Notes: generated from the sequence alone by a model not told the origin. Counted from the stretch's first letter, positions 26,877-37,803 are shown. The stretch: DNA of 64,000 bases from Brevibacterium permense (GCF_013280495.1 NZ_JABSSX010000006.1:62001-126000); one strand, 5' to 3'. Translations and numbers: made by a program.

Positions 26877-28811
26877 ATGGCAGTCAAGCCCTCGACCGCG
26901 AAAGACTCGGGCACTCAACCCGCGTCCGCACCGGTCACAGCCACACCGTCCAGCATTCGCCGCAACACCGGGCCGGAGGTCCTCACCGGCGCACAGGCGA
27001 TCGTCCGCAGCCTCGAGAGGCTCGAGGTCGACACGGTATTCGGGCTTCCCGGCGGCACCATCCTTCCCACCTACGACCCGTTGTTCGAGACGGACAAGAT
27101 CCGTCACATCCTCGTCCGTCACGAGCAGGGCGCCGGCCACGCGGCCGAAGGCTACGCGGCCGCATCGGGCAAGCTCGGCGTGTGCATCGCCACCTCGGGC
27201 CCGGGCGCGACGAACCTCATCACGGCTCTGGCCGATGCGCACATGGACTCCGTGCCGATGCTCGCGATCACCGGTCAGCAGGCCTCGACGCTGCTCGGCA
27301 CCGACGCCTTCCAGGAAGCCGATATCGTCGGTATGACGATGCCGGTGACCAAGCACAGCTTCCTCGTCACCCGTGCCGAGGACATTCCGGCGGCGCTCGT
27401 CAACGCCCACCACATCGCGACCACCGGCCGTCCCGGCCCCGTGCTCGTCGACATCACCAAGGACGCGCAGACCGGCACGGCCCCCTTCGTCTGGCCGGAA
27501 GAGCCGGTGCTTCCCGGCTACCGCCCGATCCTCAAGCCGCACGCCAAGCAGATCCGCGAGGCCGCACGCCTGATGTCCGAGGCTCAGCGCCCGGTGTTCT
27601 ACATCGGCGGCGGAGTCATCCGCTCGGAGGGCGAGAAGGAGCTGTTGCGCCTGGCAGAGGCCACGAACATCCCCGTGGTCACCACGCTCATGGCGCGCGG
27701 AGCCTTCCCCGACTCGCATCAGCTGCACTTGGGCATGCCCGGAATGCACGGCAGCGTGCCTGCCGTCACCGCCTTCCAGAAGGCCGACCTGCTCATCGCC
27801 ATCGGTGCCCGCTTCGACGACCGCGTGACCGGCAAGCTGGACTCGTTCGCCCCGAACGCCCAGGTCATTCACGCCGATATCGACCCGGCCGAGATCGGCA
27901 AGAACCGAGAGGTCGACGTCGCCATCGTCGGCGATGCCCGTGAAGTGCTCGCCGAGATGCTCGCCGAGATGCGCAGCAAGTTCCCCAAGGCTCTGGAACG
28001 TCAGCGCGAACCGTGGTGGCGCTTCCTCAACCGTCTCAAGCAGACCTACCCGCTCGGCTATGAGACGCACGGCGAACTGTGCGATCCGCAGTACGTCATC
28101 TCCCGGATCTCGGCGCTCACCGGCCCCGAGGCGGTCTATGCCGCAGGCGTGGGGCAGCACCAGATGTGGGCTGCTCAGTTCATCGAATTCGAGCGCCCCA
28201 AGTCGTGGCTCAACTCCGGCGGCCTCGGCACCATGGGCTACTCCGTGCCGGCTGCCATGGGCGCGAAGGTCGCCCAGCCCGACCGTGTGGTGTGGGCCAT
28301 CGATGGTGACGGCTGCTTCCAGATGACGAATCAGGAGCTGGCCACCTGCGCGCTCAACAACATCCCGATTAAAGTCGCGATCATCAACAACTCGTCCCTG
28401 GGAATGGTCCGCCAGTGGCAGACCCTGTTCTACGACGGCCGGTACTCCAACACCGACCTCAACACCGGACACGAGACGATCCGCATCCCCGACTTCGCCA
28501 AACTGGCCGAAGCCTACGGCTGTGAGGCGGTCCGCGTGGATCGCAACGACGATGTCGATGCCGCGATCGAAAAGGCGCTGTCGATCAACGACCGACCGGT
28601 CGTCCTCGACTTCACGGTCCCGCCGGATGCGATGGTGTGGCCGATGGTCGCGGCAGGCGTGTCGAACGATGAGATCGAATACGCCCGCGGCATCCGCCCC
28701 GAGTTCGACGGAGAGGGCGAAGAGGAGGCCGAGGCCGCCATCGCCGAGGCCGGAGCGAACGAAGACGGCACGGTGCGTTCCGTGGCTCAGATCGAAGGAG
28801 GCCTGGAATGA
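26877..28811 (+). CDS. ilvB: Acetolactate synthase, large subunit
   Basis: ThDP/FAD enzyme that condenses pyruvate with pyruvate or 2-oxobutyrate, the first common step of branched-chain amino acid synthesis. 644 aa, longer than the usual ~600 because of a variable N-terminus (first 30 aa) and an acidic C-terminal tail ([18 protein letters not shown]). Catalytic Glu83 is in [14 protein letters not shown]; the ThDP motif is [15 protein letters not shown]...[22 protein letters not shown] precedes the ATG. It overlaps ilvN by 4 nt (ATGA), and expression should depend on the upstream attenuator. Confidence 0.97.
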   Translation: MAVKPSTAKDSGTQPASAPVTATPSSIRRNTGPEVLTGAQAIVRSLERLEVDTVFGLPGGTILPTYDPLFETDKIRHILVRHEQGAGHAAEGYAAASGKLGVCIATSGPGATNLITALADAHMDSVPMLAITGQQASTLLGTDAFQEADIVGMTMPVTKHSFLVTRAEDIPAALVNAHHIATTGRPGPVLVDITKDAQTGTAPFVWPEEPVLPGYRPILKPHAKQIREAARLMSEAQRPVFYIGGGVIRSEGEKELLRLAEATNIPVVTTLMARGAFPDSHQLHLGMPGMHGSVPAVTAFQKADLLIAIGARFDDRVTGKLDSFAPNAQVIHADIDPAEIGKNREVDVAIVGDAREVLAEMLAEMRSKFPKALERQREPWWRFLNRLKQTYPLGYETHGELCDPQYVISRISALTGPEAVYAAGVGQHQMWAAQFIEFERPKSWLNSGGLGTMGYSVPAAMGAKVAQPDRVVWAIDGDGCFQMTNQELATCALNNIPIKVAIINNSSLGMVRQWQTLFYDGRYSNTDLNTGHETIRIPDFAKLAEAYGCEAVRVDRNDDVDAAIEKALSINDRPVVLDFTVPPDAMVWPMVAAGVSNDEIEYARGIRPEFDGEGEEEAEAAIAEAGANEDGTVRSVAQIEGGLE

Positions 28812-29323
28812 ACAGCAGCCGACACACACTCTCTGTCCTGGTCGAGAACAAGCCCGGTGTCCTCACCCGGTTCACCGGGCTCATCGCCCGTCGCGGCTTC
28901 AACATCCACAGCCTCGCCGTCGGTGTGACCGAGCATGAGGAGCTCTCACGGATCACCGTCGTCGTCGACGTCAACGACGTTCCGCTGGAGCAGGTGACGA
29001 AGCAGCTGAACAAGCTCGTCAACGTCATCAAGATCGTCGAACTCGAACCCGAGTCCTCGGTGCGTCGTGCGCACATCATCTACAAGGTCAAGGCGAATGC
29101 GGCCACGCGACCGCAGGTCGCCTCGGCGGTTGAGATGTTCCGGGCGAAGATCGTCGACGTCGGACCCGACTCCGTGAGCATCGAGGCCACCGGCGAACTC
29201 GGCAAGGTCGAAGCCCTGCGCGAGGTCCTCGAGCCCTTCGGGATCAAGGAGATCGTGCAGTCGGGAACCGTGGCCATCGGCCGTGGGGCGAAGTCGATCA
29301 CGGACCGCGCTCTGCGCAGCTGA
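28808..29323 (+). CDS. ilvN: Acetolactate synthase, small (regulatory) subunit
   Basis: 171 aa. An N-terminal ACT domain ([32 protein letters not shown]) binds valine for feedback inhibition, and a C-terminal domain activates IlvB. Length and motifs are normal. It starts at ATG 28808, overlapping the ilvB stop, which fits the fixed subunit ratio. ilvC follows after 106 nt in the same direction. Confidence 0.97.
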   Translation: MNSSRHTLSVLVENKPGVLTRFTGLIARRGFNIHSLAVGVTEHEELSRITVVVDVNDVPLEQVTKQLNKLVNVIKIVELEPESSVRRAHIIYKVKANAATRPQVASAVEMFRAKIVDVGPDSVSIEATGELGKVEALREVLEPFGIKEIVQSGTVAIGRGAKSITDRALRS

Positions 29324-29411
29324 TTTCGCGTTCCAACTTGTGGAACCTCCCTCATCTCAATAAGTGAACAGCAGTACCGAACTGTGAAACAATGGGGACA
29401 TCACCCCGTAA

Positions 29412-30461
<1,050 letters not shown>

Positions 30462-30534
30462 GTCTGAGTCTCAACCTCGCCGAGGCGGCCCCGTCGTTGC
30501 GACGCTGGCATCGCCCCAGCCAGGAGAGCTGAGT

Positions 30535-30568
30535 GAAGGAGCCCCGGACATCTGTCCGGGGCTCCTTC
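30535..30568 (+). terminator. Terminator after ilvBNC
   Basis: A perfect 16-bp stem (30535-30550 with 30553-30568, GAAGGAGCCCCGGACA) and a minimal loop, 73 nt past the ilvC stop. T-less. Confidence 0.75.
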
Positions 30569-30658
30569 GCATTCACCTCGGCGATCCCAGTGCCTCGGCG
30601 ATCACAGGGCGGCAGACATCGATCGGGAGAATCTCCCGACGTCGGCACCGATCTGGAC

Positions 30659-30664
30659 TAGTGT
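30659..30664 (+). promoter_or_regulatory. -10 box (TAGTGT) for Eis-like gene
   Basis: TAGTGT is followed by 6 nt (GGAGGT) and GTG 30671. The GGAGGT is too close to serve as a Shine-Dalgarno, which favours leaderless initiation. Confidence 0.4.
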
Positions 30665-30670
30665 GGAGGT

Positions 30671-31963
30671 GTGACGAACTACAGATTCGAAGACTTTGAG
30701 CCGACTATCGACGCCTCCACCGGCGAACCGGACGAGCGCACGAAGGGCTATTTCGCCTCGACGAGCGTGGGCTTCCATGACCCCAGGTCGACCGACGCGG
30801 CCCTGCTCAACCGGGTCGAGCGGGCGATCGCCGATGGGCGCAAGCTCACCGCCGTCTACGCGGATCAGGAGTTCGGGCACGGCCTCGACGCCTCAATCCC
30901 GGTGGCGACGTTCGCGTGGTTCGAGAAGCTCGTCAACGTCGGCGGCGGCCGGCTGATTCCCGGACACCTCATCACCTGGATCACGGTGCGCCCGACCCAT
31001 CGCCGGCGCGGTCTGCTGCGGTCGCTGATGACCACGGACCTCGCAGAGGCGAAGGCGAACGGCTACCCGTTCGCCGCACTGACCGCCACCGAAGGCGGAA
31101 TCTACTCGCGCTTCGGCTTCGGTGTGGCCACGTGGCTGCGTTCGATCGAGGTCGACACCTCACCCGGCTTCAAGATGGTCCGCGAACCCGATCGCCGCGT
31201 CGAGATGTGCCTGCCCAGCGAGCTGCGCGAACTGGCTCCGAAGATCTACGGCGAGTTCATGCGCACCTCGCCCGGAGCGATGGAGCGTCAGCAGACCTAC
31301 ATCGAACGCGCCACCGGCGCCCTCAACACTGAGACCGGTGAAGAGGACCGCGGCGTCCGCGCGGCCCTGCACTTCGACGAACAGGGCGAGCCCGACGGCT
31401 ATGTGTCCTACAAATTCGCCGGTTGGTCGAAGACCCCGCCGACCGTCGACATCATCGACTTCGTGGCCGTCACCGATGCGGCCTACGCCTCCCTGTGGTC
31501 GTTCCTCGCCGCCATCGACCTGTCGACTCGCGTGACCTTCGGCGAGTCCGCCGAATACTCCCCGCTGCCGTGGCTGCTCACCGATTCCAGGCGTGTGAAG
31601 ACCGTCGCGAGCGAGGACAACATCTGGATCCGCATCCTCGACGTCAAGGCCGCGCTCGAAGCCCGGCCCTGGTACGTGCCCGGAACGCTGACGATCGACA
31701 TCGACGATTCCCTCGACCTCGCAGGGGGACGCTTCACGATCACCTCGGATGGTGAGAGCGCCGAGGTGACGCCTGCCTCCGATTCGACGCAGGCAGACCT
31801 GGGGCTCGGCATCGCCGAGCTCGGATCCCTGTACCTCGGCGGAGCAGATCCCGTCATCCTCGCCCGAGCCGGACGCATCGATGAGCAGACGCCGGGATCC
31901 GCCGTGCTCGCCAGCGCAATGTTCAGCCTCGGCCGCGCGCCGTATTCGCCGAACGGATTCTGA
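30671..31963 (+). CDS. Eis-like GNAT acetyltransferase
   Basis: 430 aa, the size of the Eis (enhanced intracellular survival) family. An N-terminal GNAT domain carries the acetyl-CoA loop VRPTHRRRGLLRSLM (106-120), the general-acid Tyr145 (EGGIYSRFGFG) and a second degenerate GNAT domain. The C-terminus is an SCP2-like domain ending in Phe, whose carboxylate is catalytic in Eis. The family acetylates amines, including aminoglycosides and polyamines; the substrate here is unknown. A small GATTCT/AGAATC hairpin (32005-32020) follows. Confidence 0.9.
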   Translation: MTNYRFEDFEPTIDASTGEPDERTKGYFASTSVGFHDPRSTDAALLNRVERAIADGRKLTAVYADQEFGHGLDASIPVATFAWFEKLVNVGGGRLIPGHLITWITVRPTHRRRGLLRSLMTTDLAEAKANGYPFAALTATEGGIYSRFGFGVATWLRSIEVDTSPGFKMVREPDRRVEMCLPSELRELAPKIYGEFMRTSPGAMERQQTYIERATGALNTETGEEDRGVRAALHFDEQGEPDGYVSYKFAGWSKTPPTVDIIDFVAVTDAAYASLWSFLAAIDLSTRVTFGESAEYSPLPWLLTDSRRVKTVASEDNIWIRILDVKAALEARPWYVPGTLTIDIDDSLDLAGGRFTITSDGESAEVTPASDSTQADLGLGIAELGSLYLGGADPVILARAGRIDEQTPGSAVLASAMFSLGRAPYSPNGF

Positions 31964-32090
31964 GTGCGCCACGGATTCTGAGCGATCCGAACGGTCTGTT
32001 GAGCGATTCTTCCCAGAATCTGAGACCTTGTGAAGGAATCCTGAAAGTCTCATAAGGTGGACGCGTCCCGGACGCAACAGGAGGAAATCA

Positions 32091-33683
32091 GTGCCCAAGC
32101 CCGTCGTTCTCATCGCCGAAGAACTGTCACCGGCCACCATCGAAGCTCTCGGAGGAGACTTCGAGATCCGTCACACCGAGGGCGCCGACCGATCCCAGCT
32201 CCTGCCCGCCATCGCCGACGCCGATGCGATCCTCGTCCGGTCTGCCACGCAGGTCGACGCCGAAGCCATCAGCGCGGCGAAGAACCTCAAGGTCATCGCC
32301 CGCGCCGGAGTCGGACTCGACAATGTCGATGTCCCCGCGGCCACCTCGGCGGGTGTCATGGTCGTCAACGCACCCACCTCGAACATCATCTCCGCAGCCG
32401 AGCTGACGATGGCCCACATCCTCGGTTCGGCTCGCTACTTCGGTGCCGGAAACACCTCGCTGAAGGCGGGGGAGTGGAACCGGAAGAAGTACACCGGCGT
32501 CGAACTCTACGAGAAGACCCTGGGCATCGTCGGCCTCGGCCGCATCGGCGGACTCGTCGCCGAACGCGCGAAGGCCTTCGGCATGCGTCTCGTCGGCTAC
32601 GACCCCTACATCACTCAGTCCCGCGCGGCGCAGATGGGCGTCGAGGTCCTCGACCTGCCCGGCCTGCTCGCCGTGTCCGACTTCGTCACCGTGCACATGC
32701 CCAAGACGCCGGAGACGGTCGGTATGATCAGCACCGAGGAGCTCAAAGCCGCCAAGCCCGGAGCCCGGTTCATCAACGTCGCCCGCGGCGGCATCATCGA
32801 CGAAGCGGCCCTGGCCGAGGCCGTGGCCAACGGCGAGGTCGGCGGCGCCGGAATCGATGTCTGGAACGTCGAACCGCCGGAGCACTCGGCACTCATGGAC
32901 CTCGATGCCGTCAACGTCACCCCGCACCTCGGCGCCTCGACTCACGAGGCCCAGGAGAAGGCCGGAGTCGCCGTGGCGAAGTCCGTGCGCAAGGCTCTGG
33001 CCGGGGAACTCGTCCCCGATGCGGTCAACGTCGCCGGCGGTGCCATCCACGAGGATGTGCGTCCGGGCATTCCCCTGGCCGAGCGTCTGGGTCGAGTCGT
33101 CAACGCGCTGGCCGACTCATCGGTCACGCACTTCAAGGTCGAGGTCAACGGCGAGATCGCCGACAAGGACGTCTCCGTCCTCAAACTCTCGGCTCTCAAG
33201 GGTCTGTTCAAGGACGTCGTGTCCGATCAGGTCTCCTATGTCAACGCTCCGCTGCTGGCCGAAGAGCGCGGAATCGGCGTCGAGCTCGTCACCGATCCGT
33301 ACTGCGAATCGTTCCGCAACATCACCCGTCTGACCGCGACGACGAGCACCGGGCAGCGCATCTCCGTGTCCGGCACGGTCACCGGTCCGAAGCTCGTGCA
33401 GAAGCTCACCGAGGTCGACGGCTACTCGCTTGAAATCGAGCTGACCGACAACCTGCTGATCTTCCGCTACGAGGACCGTCCGGGAATCATCGGTCAGCTG
33501 GGTCTGGCACTCGGTGCGAACAACGTCAACATCGCCGGAATGCAGGTTTCGCCCGCGTCGACGAGCAACGAGGCGCTGTCCGTCCTGGCAGTGGATTCGG
33601 TCGTCTCGGACGAGGTCGTCAAGGCCGTGGCCGGTGCCGTGAACGCCTCGGCCTTCACCGGCGTCTCACTCCAGGAGGACTGA
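32091..33683 (+). CDS. serA: D-3-phosphoglycerate dehydrogenase
   Basis: First enzyme of serine synthesis. 530 aa, the long actinobacterial form: substrate/NAD domains (GLGRIGGLVAERAKAFGM; catalytic Arg in NVARGGIID, Glu in NVEPPEHS, His in TPHLGAST), an allosteric substrate-binding domain (about 320-450) and a C-terminal ACT domain (about 455-530, YEDRPGIIGQLGLALGANNVNIAGM) that senses serine. It starts at GTG 32091 with an ideal AGGAGG. A CATAAG box lies about 40 nt upstream. It feeds cysE/cysK elsewhere in the window. Confidence 0.97.
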   Translation: MPKPVVLIAEELSPATIEALGGDFEIRHTEGADRSQLLPAIADADAILVRSATQVDAEAISAAKNLKVIARAGVGLDNVDVPAATSAGVMVVNAPTSNIISAAELTMAHILGSARYFGAGNTSLKAGEWNRKKYTGVELYEKTLGIVGLGRIGGLVAERAKAFGMRLVGYDPYITQSRAAQMGVEVLDLPGLLAVSDFVTVHMPKTPETVGMISTEELKAAKPGARFINVARGGIIDEAALAEAVANGEVGGAGIDVWNVEPPEHSALMDLDAVNVTPHLGASTHEAQEKAGVAVAKSVRKALAGELVPDAVNVAGGAIHEDVRPGIPLAERLGRVVNALADSSVTHFKVEVNGEIADKDVSVLKLSALKGLFKDVVSDQVSYVNAPLLAEERGIGVELVTDPYCESFRNITRLTATTSTGQRISVSGTVTGPKLVQKLTEVDGYSLEIELTDNLLIFRYEDRPGIIGQLGLALGANNVNIAGMQVSPASTSNEALSVLAVDSVVSDEVVKAVAGAVNASAFTGVSLQED

Positions 33684-33697
33684 GCCCCGCAGCAGAA

Positions 33698-33748
33698 GGA
33701 CCCGGTTCACCTCGCAAGCCGCAGAGCGAAGCGGGGTGAGCGGGTCCT
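33698..33748. terminator. Bidirectional terminator between serA and the PAP2 remnant
   Basis: AGGACCCG...CACCTCGC (33698-33715) pairs with GCGGGGTG...CGGGTCCT (33731-33748) with one bulge. It overlaps the last codons of the minus-strand gene. No T-run. Confidence 0.55.
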
Positions 33749-34174
33749 CTGCGCTGTCAGGGTCCAGAATTCGTCGACGAGAACGGCGACGGCGATGCCG
33801 ATGAAAGCACCGGCGATCGTGTCCGTGAGCCAATGGACCTGGAGTGCGGTCCGTGACCACATCATGCCGAGGATCCAGATGCCGGCGAGCATCGTGGTGA
33901 CAAGGAAGATCGCCGAGCGCAGGCGTCTGCGCAGCACAAAGACGCCCGCGAGCAGCGCGGTGCAGATGACCACACCGGTGCCGCCGCCGACCTCGGCGAG
34001 GACGACGGCGATCCAGTACGGCACCGAACCTCTATCGAGGCCGGCGAACTCCAGCCACGACTGATCGACCGGCGTGGGGCCGATGCGCTCGAGATGCAGC
34101 CACAGTCCGAAGGCAATGACGAGCAGGACGGCGGGCAGTGTTGCCCACAGCAGCCAAGGCGGCTGTCGGCTCAA
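33707..34174 (-). CDS. PAP2-family membrane protein lacking its catalytic core
   Basis: 155 aa from a TTG that overlaps the upstream gene's stop (TTGA). It looks like a PAP2 phosphatase: an N-terminal helix, then helices ending ...LRSAIFLVTTMLAG, and the C3 motif SRTALQVHWLTD with TIAGA after it. But the segment that should carry K-x6-RP and PSGH (motifs C1 and C2) is absent: TTMLAG runs straight into IWILGMMWSRT. Family members are about 220-240 aa, so some 65-80 residues seem deleted in frame, and it should be catalytically dead. It may be a decaying gene. Confidence 0.7.
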   Translation of the reverse strand: MSRQPPWLLWATLPAVLLVIAFGLWLHLERIGPTPVDQSWLEFAGLDRGSVPYWIAVVLAEVGGGTGVVICTALLAGVFVLRRRLRSAIFLVTTMLAGIWILGMMWSRTALQVHWLTDTIAGAFIGIAVAVLVDEFWTLTAQRTRSPRFALRLAR

Positions 34175-35022
34175 GCGTTCCAGAGACCGTAGGCGTCGGC
34201 CATGGACGCGATCTTCTTGGCGCGGGCCAGGCGCGGCAGGTAGGAGCCGTCGGTGATCTCGGATCCGCCTTCGGCGGCTTCGAGCATCTGGCGGGCCCAA
34301 TCGCGTTCGTCTTCGCTCGGGCTCATGGCCTCGTTGAGGGTGTTGACCTGGTCGACGGTGAGGACGAGCTTTCCGGTCATGCCCATCATGTGTGTGACTT
34401 CGGCGTCGGCCCAGACCTTCTCATCATCGGCATCGGCGGCCGAAGGGCCGTCGATGGGTCCGGGCAGGCCGCCCATGCGAGAGGCGATCGTCAGGCGTGA
34501 GCGTGCATAGGCCAGGGCCATCGGATCGCCGGAGAAGCCGGTGTCCTTGCGGAAATCATTGGTGCCGAAGGCGAGGCGGAAAGTGCCGGGCGCCTCGGCG
34601 ATGCGGGTGGCGTTCTCCACTCCGCGGGCCGACTCCAGGAGGGCGAGCACGGGCAGGCCGGCCTTCGCGCGCATCGCGGTGTAGGACACCTGCTCGGGAC
34701 GTTCGGTCTCGGGCAGCATGACTCCGCGCAGGCCCGGAAGCATGGCGACGGCGGCGAGGTCGTCGGCCCAGTACTCGGATTCCATCTTGTTGATCCGGAC
34801 CCAGGCGGACATTCCCGAGTCGAGGGCGCGCACGACATTGTCGCGGGCTTCGATCTTCTTGTCATCGGCGACAGAAGCCTCGAGGTCGAAGATGACGGAA
34901 TCCGCTTCCGAGGTCTGCGCAGGAGTGAACAGCTCCTCCCTCGCAGCATTGACGAGCAGCCAGGACCGGGAGAGTTTGGCGGGCAGAGCTGCGGCGCGGG
35001 CATTGCGGATGATTTCGGTCAA
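34171..35022 (-). CDS. CitE-like / HpcH-HpaI family C-C lyase
   Basis: 283 aa. Domain of citrate lyase beta-like aldolases acting on CoA esters, for example malyl-CoA-type substrates. Motifs: ADSVIFDLEASVADDKK (metal-binding acid), LPVLALLESARGVENATRIAE (catalytic Glu/Arg) and LAFGTNDFRKDTG (second metal ligand). TTG 35022 is the likely start (TTG ACC GAA ATC); the open frame runs further upstream to an ATG at 35148, but family length fits the shorter form. The substrate is unknown. It is the first gene of a pair with the PAP2 remnant and divergent from leuB. Confidence 0.85.
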   Translation of the reverse strand: MTEIIRNARAAALPAKLSRSWLLVNAAREELFTPAQTSEADSVIFDLEASVADDKKIEARDNVVRALDSGMSAWVRINKMESEYWADDLAAVAMLPGLRGVMLPETERPEQVSYTAMRAKAGLPVLALLESARGVENATRIAEAPGTFRLAFGTNDFRKDTGFSGDPMALAYARSRLTIASRMGGLPGPIDGPSAADADDEKVWADAEVTHMMGMTGKLVLTVDQVNTLNEAMSPSEDERDWARQMLEAAEGGSEITDGSYLPRLARAKKIASMADAYGLWNA

Positions 35023-35308
35023 TGATCGACTTTCTCTCGGGGCTGATTGCGTGCGGCCCCCACGGGGTTTGGGGTGCTGTCTCCATTTTCGTCCCTGCCG
35101 CGTCAGATGTGTAGCCGAGAACAGTGATTGAGACGTGAATTTGTTCATGTCGGCACACGAAGCGCGGGGGAGCGGCGGGTGCGGCGGTCGTCGTCCGAAG
35201 TGTTCGCGCCGCTGTTGCGCCGACGTCGCTGCATCTCCGCGCCTCTGCGACGGCGCAGACGACGGTTCACATTGTAAGACACTGTAGTTGTATCGTGAGA
35301 TCGAGTCT

Positions 35309-35314
35309 TATTCT
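35309..35314 (+). promoter_or_regulatory. -10 box for leuB (TATTCT)
   Basis: TATTCT is followed by 6 nt (GTGAGC) and the leuB ATG, indicating leaderless transcription. A TTGTAT (35288-35293) upstream is a weak, closely spaced -35 candidate. The 298-nt region between the CitE-like gene and leuB holds nothing else I can name. Confidence 0.45.
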
Positions 35315-35320
35315 GTGAGC

Positions 35321-36358
35321 ATGAAGTTCTCAATCGCAGTCATGCCCGGAGATGGAATCGGCAACGAGGTCGTCCCCGAAGGCCTCAAAGTCCTCAAGCG
35401 CGCCATCGAGGTGTCCGGTGAGCCCGTCGAACTCGAACTCACCGATTACAAGGTCGGTGCTCAGCGCTATCACGAGACCGGTGAGACGCTCACCGACGAA
35501 GAGCTCGAATCGCTGCGTGAACATGATGCCATCTTCTTCGGCGCCTGCGGAGATCCGTCCGTGCCCTCCGGCGTGCTCGAGCGCGGAGTCATCCTCAAGA
35601 TGCGCTTCGGGCTGGGGCATGCGGTGAACCTGCGTCCCTCGAAGCTGTTCGCCGGAGTCACCAGCCCGCTGGCCGAGCCCGGGAAGATCGACTTCGTCGT
35701 CGTCCGCGAGGGCACCGAAGGCTCGTACACCGGATCCGGCGGTTCCGTGCGCACGGACACGCCACAGGAAGTCGCGACCGAGGTCTCGGTCAACACCTGG
35801 TACGGCGTCGAGCGCGCCGTCCGCGATGCCTTCGCCCGCGCTCAGGCGCGGAACAAGAAGCTCACCTACGTGCACAAGCACAATGTCATGGTCCACGCCG
35901 GTCACCTGTGGCGTCGCGTGGTCGAGAAGGTCGGGCAGGAATTCCCCGAGGTGGCCGTCAACTACGAGCACACCGATGCGTGCACGATCTACATGGTCAC
36001 GAATCCCGAGCGCTACGACGTCATCGTCACCGACAACCTCTTCGGTGATATCCTCACCGACCTCGCAGCCGCGGTCACCGGCGGAATCGGTCTGGCAGCC
36101 TCGGGGAACCTCAACGTCGAAGGCACGGCGCCGAGCCTGTTCGAACCGATCCACGGATCGGCTCCGGACATCGCCGGGCAGCAGATCGCCGACCCGACCG
36201 CCTCGATCCTCTCGGGGGCGCTCATGGCCTCCCACCTGGGGCTCGAGACAGTGGCCAAGGCGATCGAGACGGCCGTGGAGACCGACCTCGCTGAGCGCGA
36301 CGGAACGAAGCGGTCCACCGCCGAGGTGGGCGACGCGATCGCGGCACGCCTCCGCTGA
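35321..36358 (+). CDS. leuB: 3-isopropylmalate dehydrogenase
   Basis: Oxidative decarboxylation step of leucine synthesis; NAD and Mg2+ dependent. 345 aa, normal. Motifs: [14 protein letters not shown] (N-terminus), [29 protein letters not shown], and [30 protein letters not shown] compressed across residues about 225-255 (metal Asp residues), then [20 protein letters not shown] (NAD). The ATG at 35321 is preferred; an in-frame GTG two codons earlier abuts the -10 box. ilvE follows in the same direction after a repeat-bearing gap. Confidence 0.96.
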   Translation: MKFSIAVMPGDGIGNEVVPEGLKVLKRAIEVSGEPVELELTDYKVGAQRYHETGETLTDEELESLREHDAIFFGACGDPSVPSGVLERGVILKMRFGLGHAVNLRPSKLFAGVTSPLAEPGKIDFVVVREGTEGSYTGSGGSVRTDTPQEVATEVSVNTWYGVERAVRDAFARAQARNKKLTYVHKHNVMVHAGHLWRRVVEKVGQEFPEVAVNYEHTDACTIYMVTNPERYDVIVTDNLFGDILTDLAAAVTGGIGLAASGNLNVEGTAPSLFEPIHGSAPDIAGQQIADPTASILSGALMASHLGLETVAKAIETAVETDLAERDGTKRSTAEVGDAIAARLR

Positions 36359-36389
36359 CCGGATCGACCGCCTCGGCGAAGGTGCGAGT

Positions 36390-36453
36390 GGGTGACCATG
36401 GTGTCACCTCTGCGAGGGGGCGGGCGGGTAACCATGGGGTCACCTCTGCGAGG
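36390..36453. repeat. Tandem 28-bp operator-like repeat upstream of ilvE
   Basis: Two copies (36390-36417 and 36426-36453; 26 of 28 bases identical, period 36 bp) of GGGTGACCATGGTGTCACC followed by TCTGCGAGG. Each contains an imperfect dyad, GGTGAC-N6-GTCACC in copy 1 and GGTAAC-N6-GTCACC in copy 2. They lie about 120-180 nt before ilvE. Likely binding sites for a regulator of ilvE, or a small duplicated intergenic repeat. Confidence 0.6.
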
Positions 36454-36572
36454 ATGAACCCAACCGAGCGACACCCGATTTCAGGTTTGACGACATCACC
36501 CCGGTGCGACGAGCGCCGGGGTGATGGACTACCCTTAAAGTGTCACTCATCACAAGTGAGAAAAGAGTTTTC

Positions 36573-37664
36573 ATGACAGATTTCACCGTTCTTAAGAACC
36601 TCCAGCCGCAACCCGAGCTGGTGCGCGAGAACATCAAGAAGGACCCCGGCTTCGGCCAGTACTTCACCGACCACATGGCGCACATCCGCTATACGATCGA
36701 TGACGGTTGGCAGGGACACGAGGTCCGGCCGTATGGTCCGCTGCTGCTCGACCCGGCAGCCGCCGTCCTCCACTACGCCCAGGAGATCTTCGAGGGGCTC
36801 AAGGCCTACCGTCATGCCGACGGATCGGTATGGACGTTCCGACCCGAGCGCAATGCCGCGCGCATCAACAAGTCCGCCGAGCGTCTCGCGCTGCCGCAGC
36901 TGCCCGAAGAGGACTTCATCGACTCGCTCAAGCACCTGGTCAGCCTCGATCAGGCCTGGGTTCCGACGCCGGAGTCGGACGCCGACGAGTCGAGTCTCTA
37001 CCTGCGGCCGTTCATGATCGCCACGGAGCGGTTCCTCGGCGTGCGGGCCAGCCACGAGGTCGACTACTACGTCATCGCCTCACCGGCCGGACCTTACTTC
37101 TCCGGCGGCATCAAGCCAGTGTCGATCTGGCTCTCACCGAAGCTCAAGCGCGCCGGCGCAGGCGGCACCGGATTCGCCAAGTGCGGCGGCAACTATGCAT
37201 CGTCGCTGGTGGCGACCAACGAGGCGGCCGCCAAGGGATGCCAGCAGGTGCTGTTCACCGATTCGGTGGAGAACAAGTGCATCGACGAGCTCGGCGGCAT
37301 GAACCTCATGCTCGTGACGAAGAGCGGCAAGCTGCTCACTCCGGCGCTGAGCGATTCGATCCTCGACGGCGTCACCCGCCGTTCGCTGCTCGAACTGGCT
37401 CCTCAGCTCGGACTCGAGGCCGAAGAGCGTCAGATCTCCATCGAGGAGTGGCGCGAGGGCGCGGCCAGCGGCGAGATCGTCGAGGCGTTTGCCTGCGGCA
37501 CCGCTGCGGTCATCACGCCGATCAGCAAGCTCGTCAGCGAAGACTTCACCATCGACCACGGTGAAGAGGCCGGTGAGACGACCATGGAGCTGCGTAAGAC
37601 CCTGCTCGGCATCCAGTACGGACGCGTCGAGGACAAGAACAACTGGCTCGTGCGCCTGGCCTGA
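36573..37664 (+). CDS. ilvE: Branched-chain amino acid aminotransferase
   Basis: PLP fold-type IV transaminase, the last step for Val, Ile and Leu. 363 aa from ATG 36573 (MTDFTVLKNLQPQPELV), with AAAAGAG upstream; an in-frame GTG at 36540 is possible. Features: HYAQEIFEGLKAYR, LYLRPFMIATERFLGV, the PLP lysine in GGTGFAKCGGNYASSL, and EAFACGTAAVITPI. A terminator hairpin follows, so it is probably monocistronic. It completes the branched-chain set (ilvBNC, ilvD, leuB) in this window. Confidence 0.96.
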   Translation: MTDFTVLKNLQPQPELVRENIKKDPGFGQYFTDHMAHIRYTIDDGWQGHEVRPYGPLLLDPAAAVLHYAQEIFEGLKAYRHADGSVWTFRPERNAARINKSAERLALPQLPEEDFIDSLKHLVSLDQAWVPTPESDADESSLYLRPFMIATERFLGVRASHEVDYYVIASPAGPYFSGGIKPVSIWLSPKLKRAGAGGTGFAKCGGNYASSLVATNEAAAKGCQQVLFTDSVENKCIDELGGMNLMLVTKSGKLLTPALSDSILDGVTRRSLLELAPQLGLEAEERQISIEEWREGAASGEIVEAFACGTAAVITPISKLVSEDFTIDHGEEAGETTMELRKTLLGIQYGRVEDKNNWLVRLA

Positions 37665-37679
37665 GGGTCGGGGCTCTGG

Positions 37680-37722
37680 AGGGCCGGGCGTCGCGCTGAT
37701 CGCGGAGTCCGGCCCTTTGTGT
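37680..37722 (+). terminator. Terminator after ilvE
   Basis: AGGGCCGG (37680-37687) pairs with CCGGCCCT (37709-37716), followed by the T-rich TTTGTGT. Confidence 0.65.
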
Positions 37723-37803
37723 CTGTCCGTCTGCTGTTGCGGAGCCGTTGATTACGGGGTGACCGGTCGGCAGTTATTTTACTCAGCTGTGCGTTAACTG
37801 GGG

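Noticed and set aside
26811-28829. Long minus-strand frame opposite ilvB (about 672 codons)
   Set aside because: Shadow of ilvB; no recognisable domain and no ribosome binding site.
36359-36572. CRISPR-like array from the two 28-bp repeats
   Set aside because: Only two units with an 8-bp gap, no spacer series and no cas genes.
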